64,000 nt of DNA from Mugil cephalus (GCF_022458985.1 NC_061775.1:27300319-27364318); one strand, 5' to 3'. Shown: positions 31,780 through 58,300, counted from the first letter of the stretch. Program-made: numbers and translations. The notes: a model not told the origin generated them from the letters alone.

Positions 31780-31926
31780 AGGCGAAGAAGAAGCTTGATG
31801 ACGTAGTTCTCCCTGCGACAGAAACACAGGGCGCTTGTATCATGTAGCAGTATTTACGAGCCACTTTGCCGGGGTTTGCAGCTGACTACGAGATTATGCG
31901 ATAATGCGTGACACACGGACGACTCG
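31780..31926 (+). promoter_or_regulatory. pomgnt1: POMGNT1 promoter and non-coding exon 1
   Basis: A patch richer in GC than its surroundings, without a TATA box, has a CRE-like TGACGTAG at 31,799-31,806. It ends in a consensus donor (ACTCG|GTGAGT) at 31,926/31,927, which pairs with the acceptor CCCCAG before 32,124. The transcription start is not defined by sequence. About 31,830 is a guess. Confidence 0.55.
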
Positions 31927-32123
31927 GTGAGTGGGAATGTTAATATTTCAACAGAAAGGAGGCGACTCAGTGCGTTCAACACCGAAACAGTTAGTTTGCA
32001 GCGCCTATAGTAGTTAGCTGTTGTAATAAAAACAACAAAAAAACTAGCCTGCTAGCTATCTTCAGCAGAACTTGGCCATGAGCTGAGTTTCATTCTGCTT
32101 TTCTGTGGTTCTTTTTTCCCCAG

Positions 32124-32216
32124 ATGACGACGTGACGGCCAGCCTCACAGCCGTGTCTCGGTGCTGTTGAGGAGCAGCGCTTGTCCCGGCTCTCGGGGCG
32201 GCTGTCGGTGTCCGGG
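32124..32216 (+). other. pomgnt1: POMGNT1 5' UTR part of exon 2
   Basis: 93 bp between the CCCCAG acceptor and the ATG at 32,217. An earlier ATG (32,124-32,126) right after the acceptor opens a short frame that stops before the main start, so it is a small upstream ORF. It could modestly reduce translation. Confidence 0.7.
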
Positions 32217-45047
<12,831 letters not shown>

Positions 45048-47150
45048 GCCTCAAGTTATTACACAAACACACCGACAGTCCCACAAACCCAGGCCTTAAC
45101 GCGTCTCCTCCTCCTTCAACCACTGATCATCCAAACCTGGAGCCCACAACTACAAATCTGATAGATGCTGAACTTGTGTACAAGACGACAACTGGGAAAG
45201 AGGGATTAACACACTACAAACCTCACTGCTAAACCCGTCCGACAGCTCGAGGAGGAACGGTGTCACTAAATCAGATTTTGTTGAACTGTGACCGTGCAAC
45301 CAAAACGCTGTGACTGTCAGCGCTATATTTCTAAATCAACGAAAAGGTTGGTTTTCGGTTTTAATTCTTATTCAAGCTGCGAGTTTCTGACAAACGACTG
45401 ACACCAACACCGACGCCAGTGTTTAGCTTCTTTTTCTTTTTTTGTTTTTAAACTACTGAGTGCTTTGTCCATCTTGTACATATGTTTTAATTTATCTCTA
45501 TTTATTTTACATCTATCACTCAAAAGCTTCGGGGATTTCTTTGGCTTTTATATATATAAGTAAAAGAGGAAAATCCACTTTTATCAAGATCAAGGCATTT
45601 TTTTAAAGAGCCTAACGTTTACAGATAATGAAATAATAGTGTATATACATGCCTATATATATTTTTTGATGAAAAAACTCAAAGATCGGCATATTTTTCA
45701 GCATTAAATATGGAGTTAATGTAAGAGTGAGAAAGCCCTGTGGGTTTTTACTGTTATTGACCATTTGGGTCAGTTTAGGTTTAATGTTGTGGAATCTGAG
45801 CGAGAGAGAGAAACCTGAGAAGTTAAAAACACTACACATTTAGAAGCTGTAATACGTCTGTGGAATCACTAGACCCGAGTGTCGTACTGTAGTTAAATGT
45901 TTCCATAACAGAATTGGCCGAATAGTATTAAACATAATAATAATAAGAAGAAGATTCTGTAGTTTTGGATTTTACTTCATGCGCATCAAAAAGCTTCGAC
46001 CCTCTTAGATCGAAAGCACAGAATCTGAAACAAACCAAAACTGAAAATTAGACCCCTACAATAAAACTCGATTTCTTATTTTATTCATTATTACGGGATT
46101 AAGATGACGCCATAATTTGACACTCATTAAAAATCGTTTTAAAAGCTTGAAATCTTACTTTAAAAAAATAATTTAAAAAATAAAAAAGTTGCAAGACTGA
46201 AACATTCTTTTTTTTACTGTATTGAACATGATTTGACTTTTTTCAACTGAAATACAAAATTGCAATAATTTCTTCTCCAGATTTGAAAGTTTACAAATGA
46301 ATGAACATCACTTTGACAGAAATGTGTGTTTTACTCATTCTCCTATTTTAGCGTCCTACATTTCTAAAGTGCTGGAAACCACAGGATCATCAGCCAAAAC
46401 ATAGCTTCACACATTGATCAGAATAATCTTTTTTTTTTTTTTTTTATCACATGTAGCATTTAAAACTGTTTATTTGTTCCCCTGATGATGCTTGCAGGGT
46501 TGCTGTGATATCACTTTAATCATATTTAATTCTTATACACTGATCATCGACCACTGTCATGGTCATAATGTTGTGGCCTGATCGGTGTACATTTATTAGA
46601 ATGTTTCTATTTAAGTTACCAAGCATCTCGTATCTGTTCAAACACTAATGATGGCTCCATCATGCAGTCGGAGGTAAATAAGTATTTGTTTTCTTCAGGT
46701 ATCGGTAGCTAATGTGCTGATTGAAGTGACACGTGCTGAATTCACAATCAGTCAGAATCTTTTCCTGCGAATTTCACCGTTGATTTTTGAACATTTCGAG
46801 GGAAGTATGAGGAGGAGGAGGAGGTTGTTGTGTGAATCACGCGTGGATGTGAGCGTGCAGCTCCGTGCTTGATACCTGCCGTCTAACTGAAACCACGTCC
46901 TCGGCCTCGACTGGTCACTGAGGAAATGAAGAAGCAGACTCCGCCCACTTTTCCATTCAGCGTTTTGGTTTTTGGTCCGTTTCATTTCATTCATTTTTCT
47001 CTGAAACTGAACCGGAATCATGTTTTTTTTTTTTCCTCATAACACTGGAAGGTACCTTGATTGAGTGACGATGTGTTTCTGATGCCGTTTGACAAATGTA
47101 CGATTTTCTTTTACCTTTTATCATGGAAATGAATAAAGATGTTTTTACTG
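45048..47150 (+). other. pomgnt1: POMGNT1 3' UTR
   Basis: Roughly 2.1 kb after the stop. Two plausible poly(A) signals: AATAAA at 46,062 (ACAATAAAACTCG) and 47,132 (GAATAAAGATG, followed by a GT-rich stretch). The second is the better candidate for the end of a long 3' UTR. The stretch between about 46,420 and 46,445 is a T run. Confidence 0.6.
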
Positions 47151-47363
47151 ATGTGAAGCTGTTCCTGACTTTCCTCTGTTTCCCGGCCCTGCTGCGTGTA
47201 GTTTAAATAATTCATACAGAGCGCTTTTATTATGCGAGCACATTATTCATGGGATAAACTAGGAGCTGTTGTTATTCTTAGCTACTGTTCTGACGGTCTC
47301 GTGGCCTCGTGCTGCCTTCAGGGTCCCACGAGAGCATCGGGCGAAGCGGGGTTCAGGAGGGGT

Positions 47364-47404
<41 letters not shown>
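47364..47404. repeat. 41-bp guanine homopolymer
   Basis: Uninterrupted G run of 41 just beyond the POMGNT1 poly(A) site. G runs of this length can form quadruplexes and are prone to length errors in assembly. Open frames crossing it are artefacts. Confidence 0.97.
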
Positions 47405-48590
47405 CGAGGAGGTGACGGGTGGCGTATGCAAATCCTCAGGGCTTCGTGGAGTTCTGCAGCGGATGACCAAGGACAAACTGGTCTCCCTGGCCTCTGAGCT
47501 CTGACATTCGTAGCACTGAGACATAATAACAGGAAAAAACGTTTGGTTGGTTTGATTTAAACTTTATTTAGGAGGAGGAGGAAGACGTCCGCTGTGATTT
47601 TAAAAAGGGGACAAAATGTAAAAACTGACCTAACAAGCTGGACGTGTCGAGAGAGAAATTTAAATTAATCCACATCATGACAAGATATGTATGAGAAATC
47701 TTAACCTATGTGATTTTCAGAAGTCTTCCTTCCCTCTCTTAGTTACATTGATCATTTCACTGCCACCTTCTAAAACTCCTGGTGACATGTAAAGTGTGAA
47801 GGTCTCACTCTTCCAGGTCATTATAGAGACAAGAAACAAGCTGTGACAAGGACAACCGGCCGAGTCCTGTTAACTCAGGAGGTGGAAAATTATATATTTA
47901 GTCTGTGCAAAATTGCATTGTCTCGTCAATCACTGTCACTCTGCATGAGCCCCCCCCCCCCTCCCCACACACACACACACACACCTCCCACTGTGTTCAC
48001 TTCACTCTTACAAAGGTAATAGGTTAAAAATTTACATTTCGTCTTTGAAAATAGTCAGAAAACAGAAGGAGAAGAAAAGGAGACACCAGTGGTTACGAGA
48101 TTCATATCAAAGTCAAAACTTTATTGACAATTCTGACACACGCAACACAAGATTGAAATTTCCTTCCTCAAAGGCTTAAGGTGCAGCAACTAAAAAAAAT
48201 GTTCACATAAAATGTGCAACAGTGAGATTTAAAAATTACGATTAAAAAAATTTATGCATGAAATATAGTCTGTACACAAAGTAGTAGACTAAGAAGAAAA
48301 ACAGTAACTTGTACAACTTCAGAGTTGAGCAAAAAGGGAAGAAAATATACGGTATAAATATTTACTGTATAGAAGTTTTAATGATTTCAATATTCAGAGT
48401 TTGTCTTCTAGAATCTGAAGAAGCTCCAGGTCTATTCTGCAAGAAATCTTTAAAAATGTTTTCCTGGCCCAAGAACTGAGGACTGAGCCGTGATGTGTTT
48501 CACTTTGAGATTTAAATTCAAGCTTTTATCACAACTCGTTTGGATTCCTGCCGTTATATATCTATATATATATGTGTGTTATATGTTGGC
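47405..48590. other. intergenic POMGNT1-TSPAN1, proximal
   Basis: No gene. Poly-C/CA tract at 47,950-47,984. A CAAAACTTTATTGACAATTC then GAAATTTCCTTCCTC segment at about 48,105-48,200 resembles another fish LINE tail. AT-rich otherwise. Confidence 0.5.
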
Positions 48591-48594
48591 CTTA

Positions 48595-49505
48595 GCCAAA
48601 CGTCACTTTCTTAACTACAGCTGGTTCAAAATGCTGCTGCTCAACTCGTAACCAAAAGCCAAGAAGAACATCATCCTAATTTTTTGGTATTTCACTGGCT
48701 CCTGCTTTTATTGTTTTTTATGTTTTGAAATGTGTTCGAGTCCTGACTCCACAGCGTCTGCTCCAGCCCTCACACTCTCTCAGGTCGGCAGATCATCTAT
48801 TAGCCGAGTTTACACGGAGACTTATTTCTCATTCCCACTGAAGGTTTCAGGTCAACTGATGTTTACATGCACCACTACTTTTAATCGGAGCGGCTGTTTG
48901 ACAGACGTGGGACAGATCGATGAAAACATCAAGATGGAGTTCTCTCGTCTAATCAGCACAGCAGTTTTTACACTTTCTTTAAAGCAACAGCTGGACTCTA
49001 AGGCTCTACTACTGGAAGCGCTGGAGAGGAGAAGGCGAACAGAAGAAGCCTTGAGATTTTTGAAACGTCGCTGCGCATTAATGTGAAGACTGAGCATGTG
49101 CAGAGAAAACGGAGTTCACCGTTTACACGTCTTTGCATCAGTTCGGGAAAAGGATTCTCCTGATTGATTCTCTGATTGGGCCTGTTTATTCTGGTTATAT
49201 GGAGCATTTTGAGCTTCTAAACCAGTTCTTATCAGAATATTTGGCTCCATGTAAACCCAGCTATTGTTGGTCGTCGCTAAGACAAAGAGGAAGTTTGAGA
49301 GGTGATTGCGTCTTTTCAGTCGCTGCCACCAAACTATGGAACGACTCACGTCTTCGTATTAAATCTTAAAACACGTTTCCTCTTTGGCTTTTAACTCTGT
49401 TTGAGATGTTGATTCTTATTGTTTTTGGATTTTAAGTTGAATTCTTTTATGTCTTGTGTGCAGTACTATAGTAAATTGTGCTTTGTAAATAAAGATTAGT
49501 TGATG
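48595..49505 (+). mobile_element. L2-like LINE 3' part, interrupted by a MITE
   Basis: Left part translates as LQLVQNAAAQLVTKSQEEHH then FHWLLL (known L2/Rex form: LQ.VQNAAARL). The right part, from about 49,260, gives CVFSVAATKLWNDSRLRIKS (known form: FSVAAP.LWNSLP). The 3' tail ends in GTAAATAAAGATTAG at about 49,495. The two parts are separated by a MITE-like insertion (48,808-49,256). Stops are frequent and the copy is dead. Confidence 0.85.
48808..49256. mobile_element. MITE nested in the LINE
   Basis: Begins GTTTACACGGAG (48,808) and ends CTCCATGTAAAC (49,245-49,256), giving 12-bp terminal inverted repeats with one mismatch. About 449 bp, without a transposase. It splits the LINE reading frame, so it is younger than the LINE. 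Related by its ATTTACATGG/GTTTACA ends to the elements at 42,014 and 63,200. Confidence 0.75.
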
Positions 49506-50174
49506 TCTCTGTGTGTTTGTATCATTACAGATACACTCACATGCATATTTACTTATTTTTCCCACTAAATGTTTTACTGATTTTAGGAAGTGACATTTCT
49601 ATGGCATGCATTTTTTTATTTTTTTTGTAGTTTTCACCAAATCGTGTCACAGTTATGGACAGGCAGGTGCATCACCTTTAACAGTTTAGTGTTGCACATC
49701 TTTCTTATGAAAGCTGCAGACTGATAATCTAGTTTGGGTAAATTTGAGTAAATGGTTCGACTTTGTTCTCTCTTCCAAATACGTTCACCTGATTTCTTGG
49801 CTCATAAATGAACTTGGTGAGTACGATGATACTAGGAATGATTTAAACACGATGGAAGGAAATTCAAAAAGAGATGGAACATAAACCGAGATTATCCACA
49901 GTTTTACAGTAAATCTGACGTGCGCATGCGTCTGATCAACGATGAACTCTCCAGCTGTAAAACTTGTAATTTAGACGGATGCTCTGGTCTGATTTATTCA
50001 GGGCTGCCTGGACGTAGAGCTACGGTAACTGTGTGTTACGTCGCGGGGCTTTTATTTCACGAGGCACCGACTCTTTGTCTGCACACACAGTCACACACAA
50101 CTTGTCCGTCATTAGCAGCTCGAGCTCTGAAGCCGCTCATTTGTGTCTGTCAGTCAGACGTCGCTGGTTTATAT

Positions 50175-50235
<61 letters not shown>

Positions 50236-51460
50236 CACAGCCTTTTAAATGTCATTTTTGACCTATTGAGCATTCTGATGAGGCCAGCTCAGAGGCTGAT
50301 GGCTGCGACGTAGATGGAATATTGATTGGGTTGCGAGTGTGTGAGCCGGGGGGGTTATTGTTAAACATGGAGCTCTGCAGCACTGAGATGATGACAGATT
50401 TGACTCTAAACACCTCGCAGGTTGTATAATTGGATGGAAGGAAAATGGTCCAGCCCAACCAATGCACGCACTGATATGTGGTCAGAGCCTGAAGTTGTTT
50501 TCCCGTAAACGCGAGCGAAGAGAGAGAAGATCAAAAAGATCAAATAAAATCTCAAACCAGGGAAGCACTGATGATCAGTGGGAATCCTCTATCGACATAA
50601 GCAACTGGAGTAGAATGGAAATAGTTCAACACTGAGTCTGAGATTATGTTTTCATTCATATCTGGAAACGACAGACTGTGGGTGCAATGACAGCTTCTTT
50701 AACCTGCTGAGACCCTGTGTCCTCACATGGGGACATTAAGTTTTAGCTTATTCCGCTTCATTCAGACATGTGGTCCTCAGAGTTAGCTCTAACCTAAGAA
50801 CACTTGCAAATAATTTTTTTTTTTTTTTTTTGATGTTGGAATTTTTAAAACCAAAAGGCACCTTTTTTGACACAACTTCTTTGTCTTCTTGTTCTGCTGC
50901 TTCATTTTTTGGACCTTTCCATCTGCACCAGCCTCACAGTGACACAGTCGCACCATGTGTGTTTAGAAGCGCTACATTGACAATGGTCAGGTCTGAAACT
51001 GTGTATTATAAGTATAGTATATCAAAAAATTCATATCATAATGAAATAAATATCGGCCAATATCACCCAGCCCTAGTGGTAGCAAAACCTCTTCTTAGGA
51101 GGAGAACAAAGACAAATACTTGGGCAAACTTTACATTTCGCATTCTATAGAAAGAAAACATACCCTGGCTTCATATAATGGTAAGGAAACGCGGCTCAGG
51201 CTTCAGGTTGGATGTGTCTTTTAATCTCTTCTGTCACAAGGCAGCAGTGGATAAGCTGCCGCTCACCTGAACAACACTTCTCCTTCCTCCTGAGTGTCTG
51301 TTGTGTGGCCGTTTACTTGTTTACTCAGCTTTGTGTCACATCCAAGGGCGAGAGATGGAAATGAATGAACTGTACGAGACACGGGACAAAAGATGGACTG
51401 GAATGATAAAAAGAAACAGGCATGAATACATTTTATAGCATTCAAGGAAGAAAACACTCT
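49506..51460. other. intergenic POMGNT1-TSPAN1, distal
   Basis: No gene. Contains a long TG microsatellite (50,178-50,234), the 36,100-type repeat (50,705-50,830), a T run (about 50,815-50,831) and a decayed MITE-like tail near 51,010-51,075 (AAATATCGGCCAATATCACC then CAGCCCTAG). Confidence 0.55.
50178..50234 (+). repeat. TG dinucleotide microsatellite
   Basis: About 28 pure TG repeats, likely length-polymorphic, with Z-DNA potential. Confidence 0.95.
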
Positions 51461-51480
51461 GTGGTCTGATGAAAGGATGA

Positions 51481-51486
51481 TTTATT
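51481..51486 (-). terminator. tspan1: TSPAN1 poly(A) signal
   Basis: TTTATT on the + strand is AATAAA on the - strand, 278 bp beyond the TSPAN1 stop codon. It predicts a short 3' UTR ending at about 51,465. Confidence 0.6.
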
Positions 51487-51763
51487 AAGAATTAAGGTCA
51501 TGTTATAAACATTTGATATATATATATATATATACTTTAACAAACAACAGTAATATATTTTATTTATCGCTTCATTTTTCTTTGCACCATGACAACAACT
51601 TCACAGTAAAGCTATATAGTTCCCCGAAAGAAAATCACAAATAAAGAAGAATATAAGTCTCTCAGCCACGACACCTTGTTAAAAGATTTGATTAAAAAAA
51701 ACAAAACAAAAAAAAAAAACAAATCCCATAATTTGTCATTGTGGTGCCTCCCCCCTTGGTGAC

Positions 51764-54700
51764 TCATTTGCCTCTGTTGTCCAGGTGACAGTACAGGTAC
51801 ATGGACACAACCATGGCGGCAATCTGGAGGAACAGGAACACAATCAGGATCCTTGAAAACTTCTCCTTAATCTTCATGCACCTTTATTTTGTTTATTTGT
51901 ACCTCTAACACTCCAACTCCTGCTGCGATGCCTCCTACAATGTTTGCGTGCTCTTTGAGCGTCTCCAGGATTTGTTCAAAACATCCCTAAAAGGACAAAA
52001 AGTTTTATCCAGAATTAATGTGACTTGATACGCTCAAGCAGTCACCAAATGACAGCAATGCTAAAGGAGAAAGACGAGATCTTCAATGTGTTGCAGAGTG
52101 ACGACTGGCTCAACAATCTCTAAATGATCCCTAAATCTCTGCCCTTGAGTCAAACCGTTTAACACATGGTCCTAATTGATGCACTGTTTGTCCAGCATGT
52201 CAGTGGCCCCAGGACATGTAGCCTTCGCTGACCCTCTGATATTCCCCCAACTTACAGCTGGAGCAGGTTTTGTGATCTTGCGTTCAACGATTGCAGTTAA
52301 ATTGGATTCTCCTTCATCGTGAATTGTAACCGTTTGATAAAAACCCTTGACCTTGTTCTTTGACTGAACGCCAAAAATGTATTAAAAAGGGATCAAATCA
52401 TTAAAATGCAAAGCTTGACTCTTTGGATTTAGGTCAAGGTTTGTTGGATTTGTTTGTTATTGTTGGTTTTTGTGGCCACGTCATTGGGACAACATTCAAC
52501 ACCTTTATTCCATACATTTTAACTTCTAACTTCTACCACAATCCCAAATGAATAGACTATCACGTCCCAGGTCGGGCCTGTATGATATAAAACGGCAAAT
52601 ATACGATAGTTTAGCATTTGACTGACAATGAATGAAGCAGAGAAATGGCCAAGTGTTCATGTTTTAAGTTACTGCAGTTCCATGCACATAGAGTAGTTCT
52701 AATTTTGAATCATCTTTCAAATCATCTTAATCCATACGATAGTCTGGGTCAACACACAAAAATTTTAAAGCAACACTACAAACATTTCTTCATTTCCCCA
52801 GTTAAACTTCCTATTTTTGTCTCCGTTTTAACGCCCTGATGTTATTTAACTCAACCGCTCGTCTACTCAAACACAGCTTCACGGACCCGTAGACTCTCTT
52901 TAATTTACTCGACAGGTGGTTTATTAGTCATCTCACCTGCACAGCGCTGCGCTCGGCCTCGTCCGGGCTGCAGGGGGCGACGCTGGTCCAGCAGCAGCTC
53001 GGCGGCAGGCTGCCCCCGTTGTCCCCCTCGAAGCTGGAGCCCACAAAGTCGGTGTGGTTGGAGAAACCGCAGCATTTCAGCTGGGTGGAGGACAAAAAAA
53101 TAAAATAATCCTCAGAACGTACATGCATACACTCACAAAGCGCAGGTGTTACTTTGAGGTTGAAAAATACTTCACCGCTATGAACGCGTGTAGTACTTAA
53201 GGCACACGGTACCTCTGTCATGGTGGTGTTCCAGATCTTAGTGACCACAGGATCACGGCCGTAATCGTTCTGTAACGCAGGAGTCGCCCACGCTTTAAGG
53301 ATCCCCTCAGCCTGTGAGAAAAAAAAGAAACATTCCCTTAAACCTGAGACCAACTTCATCTATCAAAACAGAAGAATCTTCAGATTGACGTCACTGAACT
53401 TTACAAACAATCTAAATGCACATTTTGTCCTTACGGTTGAAAATTGTCCTACTAGAAAATGTCCTCCTGTTGAGATTCTCTTCAGTGAGTCTTGTGATTG
53501 GTCTGATGACACCAACCAGAGGGTGCTTGGAAAGAAAGGATGTTTCTTTTAATCTAGAAACACTGAGGTGGTTGTTTGGTGGCACACCTTCTATTTTTAT
53601 TAATGTTAGGAGTTTTTTTAAGTGAGTCAGATTTTTCGTAGGTAGTAACGTCTAGTTTTGTTGTGTATCATTTATTTCCTCGTGAATGATTGTGTCACAG
53701 TTAGACTGTGGAAAAAATGGACAATGTGTCTCGCTTCCTCCCATTGGTCAAACTGACTCTAGTATCCCGGAGTTAAGTTCCAGTCTTAGAGTGGAGCCAC
53801 GTTATCAATAACCCGCCCACAATTCCTCCAGACTCACTGGTGATTGGTCATTACTACGCTCTGCTGTAACTCCACCAGTCACAAAGAAATGTTCAGTTAT
53901 ATCTCATATCGCTACAGGACTGCTTCACAGGGCAGCGGTTGTCAATGGCAACCATCACATCCTGTTTTTATAAAGTCAAATAACTAAAAACAAAACCTCT
54001 CCAAAAAGCTAAAAGCCATCCCTGGAAAAAACTGAGGTGTGCTTTTTATGTTATAGTTTGTCACATCCATTACGAAAGATGGGGCGGGGCTTATATGACC
54101 TATATAGCAGCCAGCCACCAGGGGGAGCTCCACATGCTATGGCTTCACCTGTGAAGGGGCTGTCATGGCGTCCACTTTTCTTAGAGTCTTTGTCTGACCT
54201 ACTAACACAGGAGGACAATGGGAAGGAGCTCTGTGGTTTGTGGTCAGCAGACTAATGGCTCCTCTGTCAAAAAAAATAATAAATAAACTGATCAAAATAT
54301 CTCCACTTCCAGGTGCTTTATTTCTGAAACAACCCGATAAAATCACTTTTTAACAGGATCAGCACTTCATGCAGCCCTTTTTTATGGTGCACTGGGAAGA
54401 TGAGACACCTTTATATGTAAATGTCTTCCTGTGCTGGCAGAGCTTTTACTGTCAAAGCTTCACATACGAGCACAGTCCCCCCCCTCCCCAAACCGTGGAA
54501 GCCCCTGAAAATAAAACACCGCAGCTGATTTCATGGGCAGGAACGGTAATTCTCCGGGAGCCACCTATTCATCAGAAATTAAATAAATCTCCCCTCGCAC
54601 AAAAGCACCTGGGAAATAAACAGCGCCGGCCCGGCACCTGGAAAAAAATGAAAATAAATCAAAAAAACGGTCGAGCCATTATTCTCCATTCTTCTTCTTC

Positions 54701-55320
54701 TTCTTCTCCTTTTTTTATGGTCGTAAACTGAGGGGCATTTACATATATATTGATGCTCCTGATGGCTTCAGCCAGGACACATTTTGTCTGAAATTCATGT
54801 TTATCCAAAGTGGGGAAAAAAAGAAAAAAGCAGGTTGGGCTCAAGGCTGGGCAGAATCTTTTGTTGTGGAGAATTCCTTCACGAGCGCACAGGTTAGCTT
54901 CCTTTCACTCCCGCCCTCCCCTCCATCCCTGCTTCCTCTCTGCAGTCAGTTTTTTCTTTTTTGATTAATAATCCCATCGCGTCCAGGCACACAAAGACCC
55001 ATTTGATGAGGAGGGAGGGTGCCTGGTTGACTGTATGTGCAGTTTACCTTCTGTGCAGATGCTGTGCGAGCGCTTGTACAGGGAAGTGGGGAGGGGACAG
55101 GGGAGGGGGGTGGGGGGGGCGGTGGCAGGAGACGCCCGAGGGGACGCTGGGATACATGCCACAATTAAAAGTGCCCCCCCAAGAAGCTGGGAGAGCGGCT
55201 AAGATCAGGGAGGGTTATTACCAGGCGGCTAATTCATCACTGTCACTCGGCCAGGCGCCCGCCTCGCCACATCCCGTTAAACACACACTCACATGCGTAC
55301 ACACTAATGTGGGCTCCACC

Positions 55321-55354
<34 letters not shown>

Positions 55355-58300
55355 GTGGAAGGCCAGGACAAAGCCCACAGTAACACACAGCCCAGGGAGC
55401 GGGAGGCGATAACACATCTATCAATGTACAGTGGAGTGAACACATTTTACACACATGATAAAAAATCTTGTGCTTCACGTTGGTATCGATCTCTTGTTGC
55501 TTCACAGCGCGTTGCTGCTTTGGAAAATAAGCATCAGTATCTTGTAGGGCAGCGTCCTTCGCACGCCTCGAATCACTTATTGTTCTTAAGAGGAAAAAGC
55601 AAAAGCAAAGTGTGATCTGTTATATCGTCATTGGATTCAAGTCACAGAGTGAAGTTGAAAAATAGCTGATGACCTTTAAAAAGAGATTTACAGCTCAAAC
55701 TACTTCAAACTGATGTATCTGAAGCAGAGTATGGAGGATTTCAACGCTGTTTGTCAATTTGACGCTATGATGGCTCCTCAAAAGTGAAGCCAAAGTTCCT
55801 TCTCTGAAGGAACACTTTTACTAGTCTTTTACTAAAGTAAATCATATCAAATCATGCTGAATAAAGCTGATTTACGATTTTTACAAAGTAAAAACAGTAA
55901 AACCGTTCTTCTAGTCAACTTGGGTTCTTCCCCATGTGGACTGGTAACTCCTGAAGAATCGATTCTAGAACCAGAACATCCTGGTTGTACATCCTGCTTC
56001 TACAAAGCCAAGCGTTTGGTTCAGGTGATGGTGGAGACCAAAGCCAGAGCTGGAAGAGGATGAGTATGTGTACGAGCAAATATATGATGACAAGTTCACC
56101 ATATGGACTTGTAATATTGTACTTTTTGTACTTATTTCCACAGATAACTTTAACTGGATTAATAATAATTAATTCGATCGCACAAATTGTGCGAGAACAC
56201 GTAATCTTCTGCTATGATCTTTGTTTGTTGTAAACCCATGAGTTGGGGAAACAATTTTTTGTGCAGCTGATGGATTAATATTTTTATCCTGATGGCTGGA
56301 GGTATCTTTAGGGCAGCTGTGTCAGTGTCACTTCTTTAATTTTTTGTCTAAAAGGTCAAGCAGACGTTATTTGTATTCAGGAGTCCTGTACTCACTCCCT
56401 TTCACGAGACAAAGAGCTGATTTACGGGTCAGTTGTTGTCGTCTCTGAGCTTATTTAATAAAATGCCTGCATGCCGCTGCTGAGAAGGAAATAAAACCGT
56501 AGCGCGCGGCACCGTAAAACCAAACCAATGAGCTTTGGGATCCTAAAATGCTCCATAGAGCTGAAATGACGTGTGGAGTCAGGTGATAATTCTCTCTGGG
56601 TTTGTCACAAGTGAATCCCTTCTCATACACACGGTCATTTTTTTCCATTAGTAACATAAAAATATGGATTAGTGCAGAAATAATGTGAGTTAATCATCCC
56701 ACATTACGTGATAATATTGTCTCTCATTGATAAGGAATTAAAGCAAACAGTAATCTCCATTGGATTTCGACTGCATGCAACTGTTGGCATAATTCATTAA
56801 ACGCCACATTGCATCTCTTTCATTAATCCACTGTGAAGCTCATTTCGCGCCCCCCTCCCCCTCCCAGAGGTAATAAATCTCCACCGTGGTCACTTCTGAA
56901 TCACTTTGCAGAGGAAGAACAACCTCGACCACTGACGGCCGCTCATAATGCCTTCTGGAATTGCTTATTAAATCTCAGTTATTCCAACCACCTGAAACTT
57001 ATTGGCTCTTTGGTTGGATGAGCTGCGGAGACCCGGCAGCCAAAAGGCAGATTTATGCTACAGATAAGCAGAAGAGAATAGATCAACGCTTTTATTTATC
57101 GCCTCCTTCCATTGTCTACACACCTCTCTCTTACTTATTGACAGAGGCGGCCATATATATGCATATTAGATGTATACGGCCCATATTCATTATTCCAGCG
57201 CTATTGTGTTTACTGTGTCTTATCAAAAGCAGGAGATGGACAGCTGGTCTCACACCTCTCATATCCGTGCTGGAGCTGAGGATGTTCTTTGTGTTTTGTA
57301 ATGAACAGATGATGCTAAGGCTAACAAACAGCGCAGTTAAATTGACTCTAAACCATATCTATGATCTCTTTAAGAAGATGAATCTTTGAGTAATGCCTTA
57401 CATTTCACGGGGCTTTAGACAATAGCTGACACCCCCTTTCTTCCTTCCCCTCTCACACACTCTCTGCTGTCGATCCAACCTCACCACCACCACCACCACC
57501 ACCACCCCACCACCCCCCAGCCCACCAGATGCCGTTCACGTTGCTCACTTTGCTCAGCGGCGCTTTTGTAAATGACAAGTGATAGACGGGGTAGATTAAC
57601 TGCAACGAAACGGCAGCAGTGGTGCTCTCAGCTCAGCCATAGCTTCTTTGTGCGAGAGTTGGCACAATCAGGAAAAGGAAGAAAATACACTGGACAACCT
57701 GGATGCCGCTGCTAGAGAAGGGGAAAAGAGAGCATTCATTGTGCCGCAAAATGGGAGAAAACATTTCCATCATAGCATGCGTTTTTGAACCTGCGACAAA
57801 TAAGATTTTCAAGAACTGCACCTGATCCAATGCAGGAATTCGATCTCAGCTGAGAATAAACAGGACTTGTAGTGTTTTTCCTTCTTTCTGTGGCATCGGA
57901 GGAGCTTCACTAGTTCTAAAATACTGGTGTTGGGGTTTAAAAAGTAACATCTGTGGGTGTTGCCCATCTGAAAGTGGCCTGACTAGGGTCTGTTAACAAC
58001 CACATACAACTACAACTGTAGTTAGAGGAAACTGTTTTGATCCTGTTTTCCTTCCCCGGTAAATTGTAGAGATACCAGTTGTCTTTTGAAAATGAAAAAG
58101 CTACATGGATAAGTAGCGAAATGTCTTCAAGAAACAACAAGTCCAGGCCTTGTCTTAGCTTGTAATTTTGCATATACCATGACCTGCATGGCCGAGAACC
58201 TTCACAGAAATAACTCTATCATAAACCACATGCACGAAATCAACCAGCGAAACGTCAGTGTAGCCAAAGTTTCACCAGATTTGATGTTTCTGCTGCGCAG

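Noticed and set aside
47232-47524. glycine- or proline-rich frames across the G run
   Set aside because: Pure consequence of the 41-bp homopolymer.
49133-49369. 78-codon frame with a LINE-like C-terminus
   Set aside because: Chimera of MITE sequence and the dead LINE; not a host gene.
57633-57830. possible extra TSPAN1 exon on the minus strand
   Set aside because: All tetraspanin segments are already accounted for in phase by the six exons, and the translation lacks tetraspanin motifs.
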